5,186 bases of DNA from DATKQJ01 sp035534295 (GTDB lineage: Bacteria > Chloroflexota > Dormibacteria > Dormibacterales > Dormibacteraceae): assembly GCA_035534295.1 (NCBI GenBank), contig DATLSE010000051.1, positions 1-5,186 of the forward strand, written 5' to 3'. Positions 4,949-5,186 of this stretch are shown here, piece after piece. The notes beneath the pieces are model-generated. The model made no database searches, was not told where the DNA came from, and saw nothing but the letters and a program-made list of their open reading frames with translations. The position numbers were made by a program, and so were the translations under genes. The stretch's first letter is position 1. The number at the start of each line of letters is the position of its first letter.

Positions 4949-5186
4949 TTGTCAAGTCCTGGGGCCTCCGAGGGTGGGGTCGAAGTCGAGACCTGAACGC
5001 CAGACGCCCCAGACAATGGCGAGGGCCTTGGACATGCAGTGACCGAGGGCGTTCATTGCGCTCTTGCCCTGAGCTCGCTTGCGCAGGTAGTGAGCGCGGA
5101 TGACCGGATTGTGCTGGGTGCCGACGACGGCCATTTTGTAGGCGGCCGAGCGGAGATAGGCGTTGCCGGTCTTGGCCATGCGCCAG
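4916..5186 (-). mobile_element. Right-hand portion of an IS110-type insertion sequence (boundary not defined)
   Basis: The transposase C-terminus implies an IS110-type element entering from the right edge of the window. Its transposase-downstream end must lie at or before 4951, and the neighbouring gene stops at 4915, so at most 36 nt of non-coding end is available unless the element overlaps that gene. IS110-group elements lack terminal inverted repeats, so the exact boundary cannot be read from one copy. The start given here is the outer limit that leaves the neighbour untouched, not a measured end. Confidence 0.55.
4952..5186 (-). CDS. IS110-family transposase, C-terminal part (cut by window end)
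   Basis: The reading frame on the minus strand stays open to the window edge and ends at TGA (4954-4952), so only about the last 78 residues are visible. They match the C-terminal portion of IS110-type transposases (Transposase_20 region): RMAKTGNAYLRSAAY, then HNPVIRAHYLRKRAQGKS, then MNALGHCMSKALAIVWGVW and a terminal DFDP. The ATG at 5179-5177 is internal to this conserved block (Trp-Arg codons precede it in frame), so it is not the true start. IS110 enzymes join a RuvC-like DEDD domain with this C-terminal catalytic-serine domain, and known members are guided by a bridge RNA encoded in a non-coding end of the element. The catalytic residues fall outside or at the edge of what is visible. 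Whether the whole gene is intact cannot be judged. Confidence 0.85.
   Translation of the reverse strand, partial: WRMAKTGNAYLRSAAYKMAVVGTQHNPVIRAHYLRKRAQGKSAMNALGHCMSKALAIVWGVWRSGLDFDPTLGGPRT

Overview
The window is a GC-rich, gene-dense stretch from an uncultured-looking bacterium. The base composition, the frequent TTG/GTG starts and the style of the GDP-mannose enzymes would fit an actinobacterial, Chloroflexota-like or Dormibacterota-like genome, but nothing here fixes the phylum.

Five genes run head to tail on the + strand in one tight unit (43-4915). (1) A full-length homologue of S-adenosylmethionine synthetase, MetK. (2) A mannose-1-phosphate guanylyltransferase of ManC type that lacks the C-terminal isomerase domain. 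(3) A phosphomannomutase/phosphoglucomutase with intact catalytic motifs. (4) A small stand-alone cupin resembling the missing isomerase half of bifunctional ManC. (5) A multi-spanning membrane protein I cannot name. Genes 1/2 overlap by 8 nt, genes 3/4 and 4/5 each overlap by the same 4 nt (TTGA), and genes 2 and 3 are 26 nt apart, so co-transcription and coupled translation are likely. Genes 2-4 could supply GDP-mannose from mannose-6-phosphate or fructose-6-phosphate, for glycan or glycolipid building. Gene 5 may act on or move such a product, but only its position suggests this.

The main surprise is gene 1. Its fold-level signatures and reading frame are intact over 385 residues, yet eight positions matching active-site residues of E. 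coli MetK are replaced (His14, Glu42, Glu55, Lys165, Asp238, Lys245, Lys265, Asp271), six of them by glutamine. The loop over the active site is also shortened. The positively charged triphosphate pocket is largely neutralised, while several positions that contact methionine, adenosine or metal remain. This looks like a MetK-derived pseudoenzyme or an enzyme with a new activity, sitting first in a GDP-mannose operon.

On the right, on the - strand, lies the C-terminal part of an IS110-family transposase (4952-5186, cut by the window end). It converges on the operon, with only 36 nt between the two stop codons. A perfect 8-bp inverted repeat that includes part of the gene 5 stop codon occupies that junction. 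No tRNA, rRNA, CRISPR array or riboswitch is visible. The 42 bases before gene 1 are too few to show a promoter or leader.
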